A stretch of DNA of 30,231 nucleotides. It comes from CAYLQD01 sp043819695 (lineage in GTDB: Bacteria > Planctomycetota > PUPC01). Of this stretch, positions 16,480 through 23,936 are shown in pieces (position 1 is the first letter of the stretch; each line of letters starts with the position of its first letter). The stretch lies in contig JBDREM010000303.1 of NCBI GenBank assembly GCA_043819695.1, positions 1 through 30,231 on the forward strand, in the 5' to 3' direction. Below the pieces are notes generated by a model, which saw only the letters and a program-made list of their open reading frames with translations, was not told the DNA's origin and did no database searches. Made by a program: the position numbers and the translations under genes.

Positions 16480-18150
16480 ATGACGGCCGTGTTGCTGAGT
16501 TGCGCGGTGCTTACCGCATTCTCCGTTCCCTGCTCGCCGGCAGAAGGGCGCGACGCTGCAAAGCCAGTTGTGAATAAGATGAACCCGAGTCTCAATGAAC
16601 TGATTCTAAATGCGCGCAGCCTTCGGGAGCTGCTGTGGAAGGATCCGCACCGTCCACGATATCATCTTATGCCGCCGGAGGGTTTCTTTAACGATGCCAA
16701 TGGTGCGCTCTTCTGGAAGGGACGCTATCACCTTTTCTACCTGGCCCGAACGCCGATTACCGGTCTGAACAAGCGTGGCGGAGGCAAGTGGGCGGCCGTT
16801 TGGGACCATGTTTCCTCCAGCGACCTTGTGCACTGGATCTATCATCCGCCAGGCGTCCGGCCAAAGACCGACGGCTCCACGCCCTCGGGCATCTTCAGCG
16901 GGGGTGCCATCAAGAATGCGCCCAGGCCCACGTTGATCTATTACGTGCCGGGTCAGGGCACCTGCATTTCCGTTGCAGAGGATGATGAACTGATCCAGTG
17001 GAAGGAATTGCCGCAGAACCCGGTTATTCGCATGCACAAGCGAGGGGATGAATTCGTGGTTTTCGATCCGTGCGGCTGGTATGAGAAAGGGAAATACTAC
17101 GCGCTGATCGGCAACAGGAACAGCCGGCCCGGGTACGAAGGCGATTGCACCAGCCTGTTCACATCAGCCGACCTTGTCGACTGGAAATACCAGGGGCCGT
17201 TCTACAAATCCGATCGCAAATGGACAGACGAAAGGGAAGACGCGGCCTGCCCTGATTTCTACCGGATGGGAAACAGCGATACCTGGATGCTGTTGATGCA
17301 CTGTCATCAGCCTTACCACAACACGACACATTACTACCTTGGAACGCTCAAGAACGAGCGTTTCCTTCCTGAGCAGCATGGCCGCATGAGCTGGCTGGGC
17401 GGCCAGCTTTCCGCGCCTGAGAGCCTGATAGACGATAGAGGAAGAAACATCTTCTTCGGCTGGATAGCGGAGTCGCGCACGGGAGGGGAATCCCTGTCGG
17501 GATACAGAAACACGGTTGTTCCTGGAAAGAACGACCTGCATGCCTGGGCGTCGGTCGTCAGTCTGCCGCGCGTGATGTCATTGACCAGCAAAGGAACGCT
17601 GGGCATAGGGCCCGCGCCGGAGCTTGAGAAGCTGCGTTACCGCCCGCGAGAAGAGAAGAGTGTCGATATTCCCGCGGACGGGGAAGTAACGCTTGAGAGC
17701 ATGGCCGGTGATGTAATGGAATTGGCGGTGGAGATCGATCCCGGCAAGGGGGCGGAAATCGGAGTGAAAGTAAGATGCGCGCCGGACGGTTCAGAAGAGA
17801 CCCTGGTTGTATATAGCCCTAAAACGAAAAGGCTCAAGATCGACTTTGGAGAGTCAACACTGGCCAAGAACGTTGCCTACAGGGGTTTCTACCCCTGGCC
17901 GGATCTTGAGGGGAAGGAAGCTGCTACCCAGGAAGCTCCGTTCGAGCTTGAAGATGGCGAGACGTTGAAACTGAGGATATTCATCGACAAGTCCGTGCTG
18001 GAAGTCTTTGCGAACGGCCGTCAGTGCATTACCCAGCGCATCTACCCGTCCAGGGGCGACAGCAAACAAGTCAAGTTATTCGCCAGGCATGCAGGAGCGA
18101 AAGCGCTGGTCGTCAAAGCCTGGGACATGGAGCAGGTGATGCCCTGGTGA
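16480..18150 (+). CDS. Secreted GH32-like glycosidase (fructosidase/levanase fold) with altered active-site motifs, 556 aa
   Basis: A signal peptide (hydrophobic 4-17, then CSPAEG) precedes a five-bladed propeller and a C-terminal beta-sandwich typical of GH32. The nucleophile motif is FFNDANG (Asp72). The RDP motif appears as FDP (195-197), so the Arg is replaced. The ECP motif appears as AACPDF, with Ala256 where the acid/base Glu normally sits and Glu253 three residues earlier. FIDKSVLEVFANGRQ in the C-terminal sandwich is typical of the family. GH32 enzymes hydrolyse beta-fructosides; with these changes the substrate may differ or Glu253 may take over. I recall similar ExxCPDF variants in PVC bacteria, so this may be a subgroup rather than a dead enzyme. 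Codon use is less GC-rich than neighbouring genes. Confidence 0.85.
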   Translation: MTAVLLSCAVLTAFSVPCSPAEGRDAAKPVVNKMNPSLNELILNARSLRELLWKDPHRPRYHLMPPEGFFNDANGALFWKGRYHLFYLARTPITGLNKRGGGKWAAVWDHVSSSDLVHWIYHPPGVRPKTDGSTPSGIFSGGAIKNAPRPTLIYYVPGQGTCISVAEDDELIQWKELPQNPVIRMHKRGDEFVVFDPCGWYEKGKYYALIGNRNSRPGYEGDCTSLFTSADLVDWKYQGPFYKSDRKWTDEREDAACPDFYRMGNSDTWMLLMHCHQPYHNTTHYYLGTLKNERFLPEQHGRMSWLGGQLSAPESLIDDRGRNIFFGWIAESRTGGESLSGYRNTVVPGKNDLHAWASVVSLPRVMSLTSKGTLGIGPAPELEKLRYRPREEKSVDIPADGEVTLESMAGDVMELAVEIDPGKGAEIGVKVRCAPDGSEETLVVYSPKTKRLKIDFGESTLAKNVAYRGFYPWPDLEGKEAATQEAPFELEDGETLKLRIFIDKSVLEVFANGRQCITQRIYPSRGDSKQVKLFARHAGAKALVVKAWDMEQVMPW

Positions 18151-18320
18151 TTGAGTTACCGGCCTTCAGTGTCAGATTGAATTAGAGCCGAACACAATCT
18201 TGCACGGGACACGGCCAAACCGCGCCCGTGAAGATGGGCGTTGGTACCCCCAGTGAGGCTGGCGAAGCCGCTGCGTTGTTGGCGCCGCGGCTCGTGGAGC
18301 CCGCGTAGTGGGCGTGAGAA

Positions 18321-18425
18321 CTTAGCCCAGAGCGTGAGCCCTGGGAAAACCTTCGGGCAAGCGTCAAGCGGAGCGCAGGAGATGTGGCACCTCGGAACGG
18401 CGCGGCCTGCCTGCTTGCAGGCAGG
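18321..18425. repeat. Dispersed palindromic repeats overlapping the 3' end of the propeller gene
   Basis: Two units are visible. CCCAG (18326-18330) pairs with CTGGG (18341-18345), with AGC/GAGC text between, a form common in planctomycete intergenic DNA as I know it. A 9-bp perfect hairpin CCTGCCTGC-TT-GCAGGCAGG spans 18406-18425. The second lies inside the reading frame, so the last 20 or so residues of the propeller protein are repeat-encoded. Confidence 0.55.
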
Positions 18426-19887
18426 AGCGACGTTTGGGGGTGGCCGCAGAATGCCGCGGTGTGAGGCGGCCTGGGGTTGTCCGCCGGTCCGGTTCTCCCG
18501 GCCGGTACGCGGCGATACGCGACCCGCTGCTCAAGAGCACGCGGCCGAGGTCATCGCGGCCGAGTATGATCCAGTAGCTTCGTGTCGCGTCCGTCGAGAC
18601 GCGGCTCGTCTTCTTGCCGTCCCAGTGGAACAGGCCGCGGTCGGCGACGCCGATCCACAGCCCGCCCTCGTCGTCGGGCAGGACCGAGGTCAGGTGTATG
18701 TTGTCCTTCGACGGCCAGTCTTCGATCAGCCGTGTCGCGTTGGCCGACAGGACGAATATCCCTCGCGCGAGCTTCTTGCCCGTCTTCGTGTCGGTAACGT
18801 TCGCCGCATCGGCGATCCACTCGGGCGGACCGTTCGGGCGCCGGCGTCGCCGCGGAGGGCAGATGCTCATCTGGCCGATTCTCACGCGCTCGCACAGGTA
18901 GCGGCCGCCCGGCAGCGGCTGCTGCTCCTGTTCCGGCTTGTTCAGTGCATCGAGGACCATTTTGATCCGCGAGCGGACCTCGGGGTGGTCGGTGTCGGTC
19001 AGGTGCTGTTTCAGGCCGAGCGCCGCCTTACGGCCAAGCTTCTTCAGGCCGGCGGTCGCCTGTTCGCGCACCTTCCACTGCTCGTCGTTGAGCAGGCGGA
19101 CGAGCCGCGCGACCTCGCCCGCGACGTCGCTCGGGCCGATGTCGAACGTGACCAGCCGGTCGCCGGCCGTGTTCACGAGGACCATGTTCCCGCCGACCGG
19201 ACAGATGGCGCGGACGTCGTCGCTCGGCAGCAGGTCACGCGTCGTGTAGTGCGACCACGTCTTGCCGTCGAACGACCAGAAGCCCTCGGTCCCGCAGACG
19301 CCCTGGCCCGAGGCCCACGTCCAGAAGAGCAGCCGGCCCGCCTCGTCCTCGGCGAACCTAAGGGGCCTCATCGGGTGCCGCAGCTCAAGACCATTGCGGT
19401 CGGCAAGGTCCTTGCTCGACCATTTCTTCCCGTCGAACCACTGCACTCCGCGCGACGTGCCGAACCAGACCCGGCCCGCCGAGTCCTCGCAGGCCGAGCC
19501 GAAGAGCAGGCCGAACTCGCGGTGGTCTTGGAACGCCCCCTCGAGCGGCTCCACGGTTATGATCGACTCGCCCTTGATGCCGTGGATCGCGTTCGCCCCG
19601 AGCTTGAGGCACCATAGCCGCCCGGTTCGGTCGAACAGCAGCGGCCGGAACCCGGGCGCGACGACGCCCTGCTCCGAGACGGACAGCTTTTCCGCCGGCT
19701 TGCCCTTGGTCGTATAGAAGCACTTGCCGCCGCGGCCGACGAATGCGCCCGTTATGCTCGGTCCGAAGAACTCCCACCGGCCTTCCGGGCGCTCGACGTC
19801 TGCCGGGCGCGCAGTCCCGCAGAAAAAATGACCCACGCCGAGAACGGCAGCGAAAACGCAGAGGAATGATGGCGAGAAGTACCTCAT
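18364..19887 (-). CDS. Secreted regulator-type beta-propeller protein with an inserted HEAT-like pair, 507 aa
   Basis: ATG 19887 has GGAGG 4 nt upstream and starts a signal peptide (FLCVFAAVLGVGHFF, then TARPAD). The body has repeated blades of the two-component-regulator-propeller type: DRTGRLWCL, EDSAGRVWFGTSRGVQWFDG, EDEAGRLLFW, DDEGGLWIGVADRGLFHWDG. Between blades, at about residues 258-313, lies a helical pair, VARLVRLLNDEQWKVREQATAGLKKLG and HPEVRSRIKMVLDAL. This is a HEAT-like unit of a form I know from many planctomycete proteins. No kinase or output domain is present, so it is probably a periplasmic or surface binding protein of unknown ligand. The last 20-40 residues are Arg/Pro-rich and repeat-derived, so the original C-terminus may have been replaced. 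Confidence 0.75.
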   Translation of the reverse strand: MRYFSPSFLCVFAAVLGVGHFFCGTARPADVERPEGRWEFFGPSITGAFVGRGGKCFYTTKGKPAEKLSVSEQGVVAPGFRPLLFDRTGRLWCLKLGANAIHGIKGESIITVEPLEGAFQDHREFGLLFGSACEDSAGRVWFGTSRGVQWFDGKKWSSKDLADRNGLELRHPMRPLRFAEDEAGRLLFWTWASGQGVCGTEGFWSFDGKTWSHYTTRDLLPSDDVRAICPVGGNMVLVNTAGDRLVTFDIGPSDVAGEVARLVRLLNDEQWKVREQATAGLKKLGRKAALGLKQHLTDTDHPEVRSRIKMVLDALNKPEQEQQPLPGGRYLCERVRIGQMSICPPRRRRRPNGPPEWIADAANVTDTKTGKKLARGIFVLSANATRLIEDWPSKDNIHLTSVLPDDEGGLWIGVADRGLFHWDGKKTSRVSTDATRSYWIILGRDDLGRVLLSSGSRIAAYRPGEPDRRTTPGRLTPRHSAATPKRRSCLQAGRPRRSEVPHLLRSA

Positions 19888-19945
19888 TGCGCCTCCATTG
19901 TAGGCGAAAGGCCGCACGCCGCAAAACGATTTCCGCCAAGCGCGC

Positions 19946-19973
19946 TTGAACGGCCGCCGCCGTTCGGTAGAAT
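19946..19973 (+). promoter_or_regulatory. Promoter of tyrS
   Basis: TTGAAC (19946-19951), 16-nt spacer, TAGAAT (19968-19973); the start site is near 19980, about 24 nt before the ATG at 20004. Confidence 0.55.
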
Positions 19974-20003
19974 AGCCGCTACTCGATACTGCGGGAAGAA
20001 GCA

Positions 20004-21245
20004 ATGAAGACAGCATACGACACACTCGAAGGGCGCGGCCTGATCGAGAACGTGACCGACGAAGCGGCGGTGCGCAAGATGCTCGCGCACAAGCCGGTCA
20101 CGTTCTACGTCGGGTTCGATCCGACCGCCGACAGCCTGCACGTCGGCCACCTGCTCCCGATCATGGCGATGGCCCACCTCCAGCGCGCCGGGCACCGGCC
20201 CATCGCCGTCGTCGGCGGCGGCACCGGCATGGTCGGCGACCCCAGCGGCAAGACCGAACTTCGCAACTTGCTCACGCCGGACCAGATCGACGCGAACCTC
20301 GAAGCACAGAAGAAACAACTCCGCCATTTCCTTAAGTTCGACACCGGCGCCGACAACGCCGCGCTGATGATCAACAACGCCGACTGGCTCGAGCCGCTCA
20401 ACTACATCGAGTTCCTCCGCGACGTCGGCGTCCACTTTACCGTCAACCGGATGCTCGCCGCCGAGTGCTTCAAGCAGCGATGGGAAAAGGGCCTCACGTT
20501 CATCGAGTTCAACTACATGCTCCTTCAGGCGTATGATTTCCTCACGCTCTATCGGCGCGAGGGCTGCGCGCTCCAGCTCGGCGGGAATGATCAGTGGGGC
20601 AATATCCTCGCCGGCTGCGACCTGACCCGGCGCGTCGAGGGCGCCGACGTCCACGGCCTCGTCGTCCCGCTCCTGCTCACGTCGGGCGGGAACAAGATGG
20701 GCAAGACCGAGAGCGGAGCGCTCTGGCTCTCGGCCGAAAAGACCAGCCCGTACGACTTCTATCAGTACTGGCGGAACGTCGACGATCCGGACGTCGAGAG
20801 GTGTCTCCGGATGCTCACGTTCCTTCCGATGGCCGAAGTCCGCTCGCTTGCATCCGCCGAGCCCAGCCCCGCGCTGAACGAATCGAAGAAGCGGCTCGCG
20901 TTCGAGATCACAGCGCTCGTGCATGGCGAGGACGCGGCGAAGAAGGCCGAGGCCGGCGCCGCGGCGCTCTTCGACGGCGGCGGCGAGCCCGCCGAGGGCA
21001 TCCCGACGCTCGAACTCAACAGTTCGACACTTGACGCCGGTATCGCCATCATCGACGCGATAGTCGTGCTCGGCCTCACGAAAACGAAGTCCGACGCGCG
21101 CCGGCTCATCCAGCAGGGCGGCGCGTACGTCAACGGCGACCGCGTCGACTCCATCGAGCGCACCCTCACCACCGCCGAGATTCAGGACGGCCGGATCCTC
21201 ATCCGCGCCGGCAAGAAAAAACACGGGCGGATCTTGGTAGAATAG
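20004..21245 (+). CDS. tyrS: Tyrosyl-tRNA synthetase
   Basis: This is a class I aminoacyl-tRNA synthetase that charges tRNA-Tyr. The HIGH motif is HVGH (46-49), the KMSKS loop is KMGKT (231-235), and the tyrosine pocket is YVGFDPTADSLHVGH with FNYMLLQAYDF and LGGNDQWGN. A C-terminal S4-like RNA-binding domain (about 345-413) contains ARRLIQQGGAYVNGDRV. The length of 413 residues is normal. A purine-rich GGGAAG lies before the ATG. The last 14 codons (LIRAGKKKHGRILV) are present again 2.5 kb downstream in a slightly different version. The local lysine codons AAA AAA here contrast with AAG AAG in the downstream copy, so this end may have been supplied by an inserted element. Confidence 0.97.
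   Translation: MKTAYDTLEGRGLIENVTDEAAVRKMLAHKPVTFYVGFDPTADSLHVGHLLPIMAMAHLQRAGHRPIAVVGGGTGMVGDPSGKTELRNLLTPDQIDANLEAQKKQLRHFLKFDTGADNAALMINNADWLEPLNYIEFLRDVGVHFTVNRMLAAECFKQRWEKGLTFIEFNYMLLQAYDFLTLYRREGCALQLGGNDQWGNILAGCDLTRRVEGADVHGLVVPLLLTSGGNKMGKTESGALWLSAEKTSPYDFYQYWRNVDDPDVERCLRMLTFLPMAEVRSLASAEPSPALNESKKRLAFEITALVHGEDAAKKAEAGAAALFDGGGEPAEGIPTLELNSSTLDAGIAIIDAIVVLGLTKTKSDARRLIQQGGAYVNGDRVDSIERTLTTAEIQDGRILIRAGKKKHGRILVE
21196..21240 (+). repeat. tyrS 3'-end repeat, copy 1 (within tyrS)
   Basis: This 45-bp stretch matches 23737-23781 with four mismatches in the first 42 positions; the differences are mostly synonymous or conservative in the tyrS frame. It forms the left border of the inserted block 21246-23736. 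Confidence 0.85.
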
Positions 21246-21270
21246 TACTGGTAACGCAGGAGAAGACCAG

Positions 21271-22518
21271 ATGGAGAACGGATTGCTGCCCGGAAGAAAT
21301 CCGACCGCAAGGATAGAGTTCTTGCGAGTTCAGAACTATCGCGCCTTGAGAGATGTCGAACTCAAAGAGATCACTCCCATGACGGTCCTGCTCGGGCCGA
21401 ACGGCAGCGGAAAGTCGACATTCTTTGATGTCTTCGCGTTTCTCTCGGAGTGCTTTGAAACCGGCTTGAGGCGCGCCTGGGACCGCAGAGGAAGGATGAA
21501 GGAACTTCGCTCACGCGGGTCGGATGGACCAATCATCATCGAGCTGAAGTACCGAGAGAGCCCGGACACTCCGCTGATCACTTATCATCTCGCCGTGGAC
21601 GAAGAACAAGATGGGCCGGTGGTGGCAGAGGAATGGCTTCAGTGGCGGCGGGGCCGCCAATACGGCAGGCCCTTCAAGTTTCTCGAGTATCGCAAGGGGC
21701 ATGGACGAGCCGCCAGCGGGGAGCAACCAGACGAACAGGACGAACGCGTGGAGACTCCTCTGAAGTCTCCGGACCTGATTGCCGTCAACGCCCTCGGGCA
21801 GTTCGCAGAGCATCCTCGCGTGGCGGCGCTGCGGGACTTCATTACGGGGTGGTACGTGTCTTATCTCTCCGTGGGCGACGCGCGCGGCCAGCCAGAAGCG
21901 GGGCCACAGGAGCGACTCTCCAAGACCGGCGATAATCTTCCGAACGTTGTCCAGTACTTGGCTGAACAGCATCCCGAACGTCTCGCACGTATCTTCATGG
22001 CATTGCGACGGCGTGTGCCACGTTTGGACAAGATGTTGGCAGACGTGATGCCCGATGGTCGCCTGCTTTTGCAGCTCAAGGACGTCCCTTTTGATCGTCC
22101 CATTCTGGCGCGTTTTGCGTCAGACGGCACTCTGAAAATGCTGGCCTACCTGACCATACTTCACGATCCGGCACCGCCCCCTTTCATCGGGGTCGAAGAA
22201 CCCGAGAACTTCTTGCACCCCCGATTGTTGCCGGAACTCGCCGAGGAATGTCGGGCGGCCAGCGCCCGTGCTCAGCTTCTTGTGACCACTCATTCCCCGT
22301 TCTTTCTGAATGGATTGCGACCAGAAGAAGTGCGCGTGCTGTATCGGGATGACAAAGGGTACACACAGGCGGAGCGCGCTTCCGATCTGAATGGAATTAA
22401 CGAGTTCATCGAAGCGGGCGCGAGTCTCGGACATCTTTGGACGGAAGGACGGTTCGGCATCGGCGATCCACTTCTTGATCACGGCGCTCCTGCTGGAGGG
22501 GCCAACCAGGCTGAATGA
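21271..22518 (+). CDS. AAA ATPase of the OLD/RecF-like (ABC-type) class, 415 aa
   Basis: The ATPase has FLRVQNYRALRDVEL at the N-terminus and Walker A LGPNGSGKST (42-50), as in RecF/SMC-like single-chain ATPases. Its long central helical insertion is charged and variable. Walker B is FIGVEEPENFLHP (Glu309/Glu310), followed by LLVTTHSPFFLNGL, the H-loop. It lacks a fused TOPRIM domain, but the next gene supplies a TOPRIM-like protein, giving a split OLD/Gabija-like or AbiL-like layout. ATG 21271 has AGGAGA about 9 nt upstream, 25 nt after the tyrS stop. It overlaps the next gene by ATGA. A role in phage defence is inferred from the gene pair. Confidence 0.88.
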   Translation: MENGLLPGRNPTARIEFLRVQNYRALRDVELKEITPMTVLLGPNGSGKSTFFDVFAFLSECFETGLRRAWDRRGRMKELRSRGSDGPIIIELKYRESPDTPLITYHLAVDEEQDGPVVAEEWLQWRRGRQYGRPFKFLEYRKGHGRAASGEQPDEQDERVETPLKSPDLIAVNALGQFAEHPRVAALRDFITGWYVSYLSVGDARGQPEAGPQERLSKTGDNLPNVVQYLAEQHPERLARIFMALRRRVPRLDKMLADVMPDGRLLLQLKDVPFDRPILARFASDGTLKMLAYLTILHDPAPPPFIGVEEPENFLHPRLLPELAEECRAASARAQLLVTTHSPFFLNGLRPEEVRVLYRDDKGYTQAERASDLNGINEFIEAGASLGHLWTEGRFGIGDPLLDHGAPAGGANQAE

Positions 22519-23132
22519 CGACGAAACACATAGAGATCCTGGTTGAAGAACCGTCCATGGAGGCTTGTCTGCGCGTCCTCTTGCCAAGGCTCGTGGGCGA
22601 CAGAGTCACTTTCGATATCTATCCCTCCCAGTGCAAGGAGGAGCTGCTCAAGAACTTGCCCGATAGGCTGCGGGGATACGCGTCCTGGCTGCCGGCGACG
22701 TGGCGCATCGTTGTCGTGGTCGATCAGGATGCTGACGACTGTCAGGACCTCAAGCGACGGCTCGAATCGGCCGCGGCGGCGGCGGGTCTGACCACCCGTT
22801 CGACGCGCCCGAATAGCTGGCAGGTCGTGAACCGAATCGCCATCGAGGAATTGGAGGCTTGGTTTTTCGGCGACGTGGATGCAGTCCGCGCCGTCTTCCA
22901 TCGTGTTCCCCGAAATCTGGAGAAGAAACGCGGGTTCCGTAATCCGGATGCCATTCGCGGAGGAACATGGGAGGCATTCGAGCGCGTTCTCAAGAAGGCT
23001 GGCTACTTCAGAAGCGGACTGCCCAAGATACAGGCCGCCCGCAAGATCGGGCAATATCTCGACCCAAGCCGCAATCGCTCTCACAGCTTTCAAGTGTTTC
23101 GTGATGCGATTCTCCAAACGCTCGACTCGTAG
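22515..23132 (+). CDS. DUF4276 (TOPRIM-like) protein paired with the AAA ATPase, 205 aa
   Basis: The pattern of DUF4276 is clear. An acidic motif IEILVEEPSMEACL sits at the start. IVVVVDQDADDCQDLK, around residue 65, gives the D-X-D of a TOPRIM-like metal site. IAIEELEAWFFGD and PKIQAARKIGQYLD follow. TOPRIM proteins cleave or hold nucleic acid with Mg2+, and DUF4276 genes typically follow an OLD-like ATPase. The start overlaps the ATPase stop (ATGA), so the two are translationally coupled. The stop codon is immediately followed by a 16-bp echo of the tyrS 3' end, so the gene may end close to a recombination point. Its length is typical and its motifs are intact. Confidence 0.85.
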   Translation: MTTKHIEILVEEPSMEACLRVLLPRLVGDRVTFDIYPSQCKEELLKNLPDRLRGYASWLPATWRIVVVVDQDADDCQDLKRRLESAAAAAGLTTRSTRPNSWQVVNRIAIEELEAWFFGDVDAVRAVFHRVPRNLEKKRGFRNPDAIRGGTWEAFERVLKKAGYFRSGLPKIQAARKIGQYLDPSRNRSHSFQVFRDAILQTLDS

Positions 23133-23146
23133 CACGGGCGGGTCGT
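23131..23146 (+). repeat. Short third echo of the tyrS 3' end
   Basis: AGCACGGGCGGGTCGT differs from 23761-23776 by one base and begins inside the DUF4276 stop codon. It separates the ATPase module from the MNT module. Confidence 0.4.
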
Positions 23147-23387
23147 CATCGCGTAAGACGGGGAGCAGCCGTCCGTCCGGAAGTTGCCCCGAGTCGTCGG
23201 GCGGCCACCCTTTTTACTCCGTTGGTTCAGAAGATTGGAGTCACGTCCGCCGGGCCTGCCACAGTGCAAAGGCTTGGGGTTGTTGCTTGTAGGGGCAGGT
23301 TCCCGACCTGCCCTGTTGTCGCACGCCGGCCGGTCGGGACGGCACTTGCACGTTGATTTTTCGGCCCCGGACTTGTACGATCTATGC
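23147..23387. other. Intergenic stretch between the two island modules
   Basis: No gene is supported. The nucleotidyltransferase frame is open upstream but without family similarity. It contains the REP-like hairpin at 23293-23313. Confidence 0.45.
23293..23313. repeat. REP-like hairpin
   Basis: GGGCAGGT-TCCCG-ACCTGCCC has an 8-bp perfect stem and a 5-nt loop, preceded by TTGTAG. It has no T-run, so it is not a typical terminator. Confidence 0.6.
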
Positions 23388-23705
23388 ATGATCGCGCGGA
23401 AGCACATCAGGGATTTCGCCCGGAGAGTCGCTGGAGAATTCTCGCCCGAACGCATTGTCCTGTTCGGCTCGCATGCCCGTGGAAATGCGTCCGAAGACAG
23501 CGATGTGGACCTGCTGGTGATCATGCGGACGCGCAAGCGGCCGACCGAGCAGGCGCTCGAAATCCGCCGGCTGGTGTCGCGGCGCTTCCCGCTGGATCTT
23601 CTCGTCAGGACACCCCGCGACGTGGCGCGCCGGCTCGAGTTGAAGGATTGTTTTCTCACCAGCATCCTTGCCGAGGGAGAGACGCTCTATGAATCCCGTG
23701 GTTAA
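23388..23705 (+). CDS. MNT-type minimal nucleotidyltransferase, 105 aa
   Basis: This is a pol-beta-superfamily nucleotidyltransferase. LFGSHARGNASEDSDVDLLV carries the G-S motif (27-28) and the metal ligands Asp39 and Asp41; a third acidic residue is Asp70 in PLDLLV. Such proteins pair with HEPN toxins and, in characterised systems, AMPylate and inactivate them. Its HEPN partner starts 17 nt before this gene's stop but is truncated (23689-23742). ATG 23388 is chosen because the family begins with MIARKHIRDFAR-like helices here. The gene looks intact, so an orphan antitoxin remains. Confidence 0.85.
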   Translation: MIARKHIRDFARRVAGEFSPERIVLFGSHARGNASEDSDVDLLVIMRTRKRPTEQALEIRRLVSRRFPLDLLVRTPRDVARRLELKDCFLTSILAEGETLYESRG

Positions 23706-23742
23706 GGAGTGGATTGCGAAGCTGAGGAAACGTCGCTCCTGA
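23689..23742 (+). pseudogene. Truncated HEPN-domain gene, first about 14 codons only
   Basis: The frame opens M-N-P-V-V-K-E-W-I-A-K, the usual start of a HEPN protein downstream of an MNT gene. Restoring one G after the AAG codon would continue A-E-E, as in intact relatives, so there is also a 1-nt deletion. The sequence then runs into the second tyrS 3' end near 23730-23737 and stops at TGA 23740-23742. The R-X4-6-H toxin active site is absent. Confidence 0.65.
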
Positions 23743-23781
23743 TCCGCGCCGGCAAGAAGAAGCACGGGCGGATCGTGGTCA
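23737..23781 (+). repeat. tyrS 3'-end repeat, copy 2 (displaced)
   Basis: This stretch reads L-I-R-A-G-K-K-K-H-G-R-I-V-V followed shortly by TGA (23786-23788), in the frame that would continue tyrS. It shares 38 of the first 42 bases with 21196-21237. It uses AAG lysine codons like the rest of tyrS, so it may be the original end of the gene. Confidence 0.85.
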
Positions 23782-23905
23782 GGGGATGACTCAGCGCGGA
23801 GACTCACGAGCCGAAACTCCGAACGCGGATTGTTCTCGAGGCACGCCACGGGCGATTCCGCAACATCGGGAGAACGTCGCTCGAGCCGAGCGTGACACGC
23901 TCCAG

Positions 23906-23936
23906 GCAAACGGCCCGCCGGTCACGGGCCATTTGC
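23906..23936 (-). terminator. Hairpin across the stop codon of the response regulator
   Basis: GCAAA-c-GGCCCG (23906-23917) pairs with CGGGCC-a-TTTGC (23925-23936), loop 7 nt, with the TGA in the loop. No T-run follows on the minus strand, so termination would not be a classical intrinsic type. Confidence 0.4.

Noticed and set aside
19897..19902. TACAAT on the minus strand as a -10 for the propeller gene
   Set aside because: Transcription would begin within a few bases of the ATG and leave out the GGAGG Shine-Dalgarno.
19884..21224. A 446-codon minus-strand frame across tyrS
   Set aside because: tyrS on the plus strand is certain and this frame has no recognisable domain.
23293..23313. Intrinsic terminator for the DUF4276 gene
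   Set aside because: The hairpin is strong but no T-run follows, and its form matches dispersed REP-like units.
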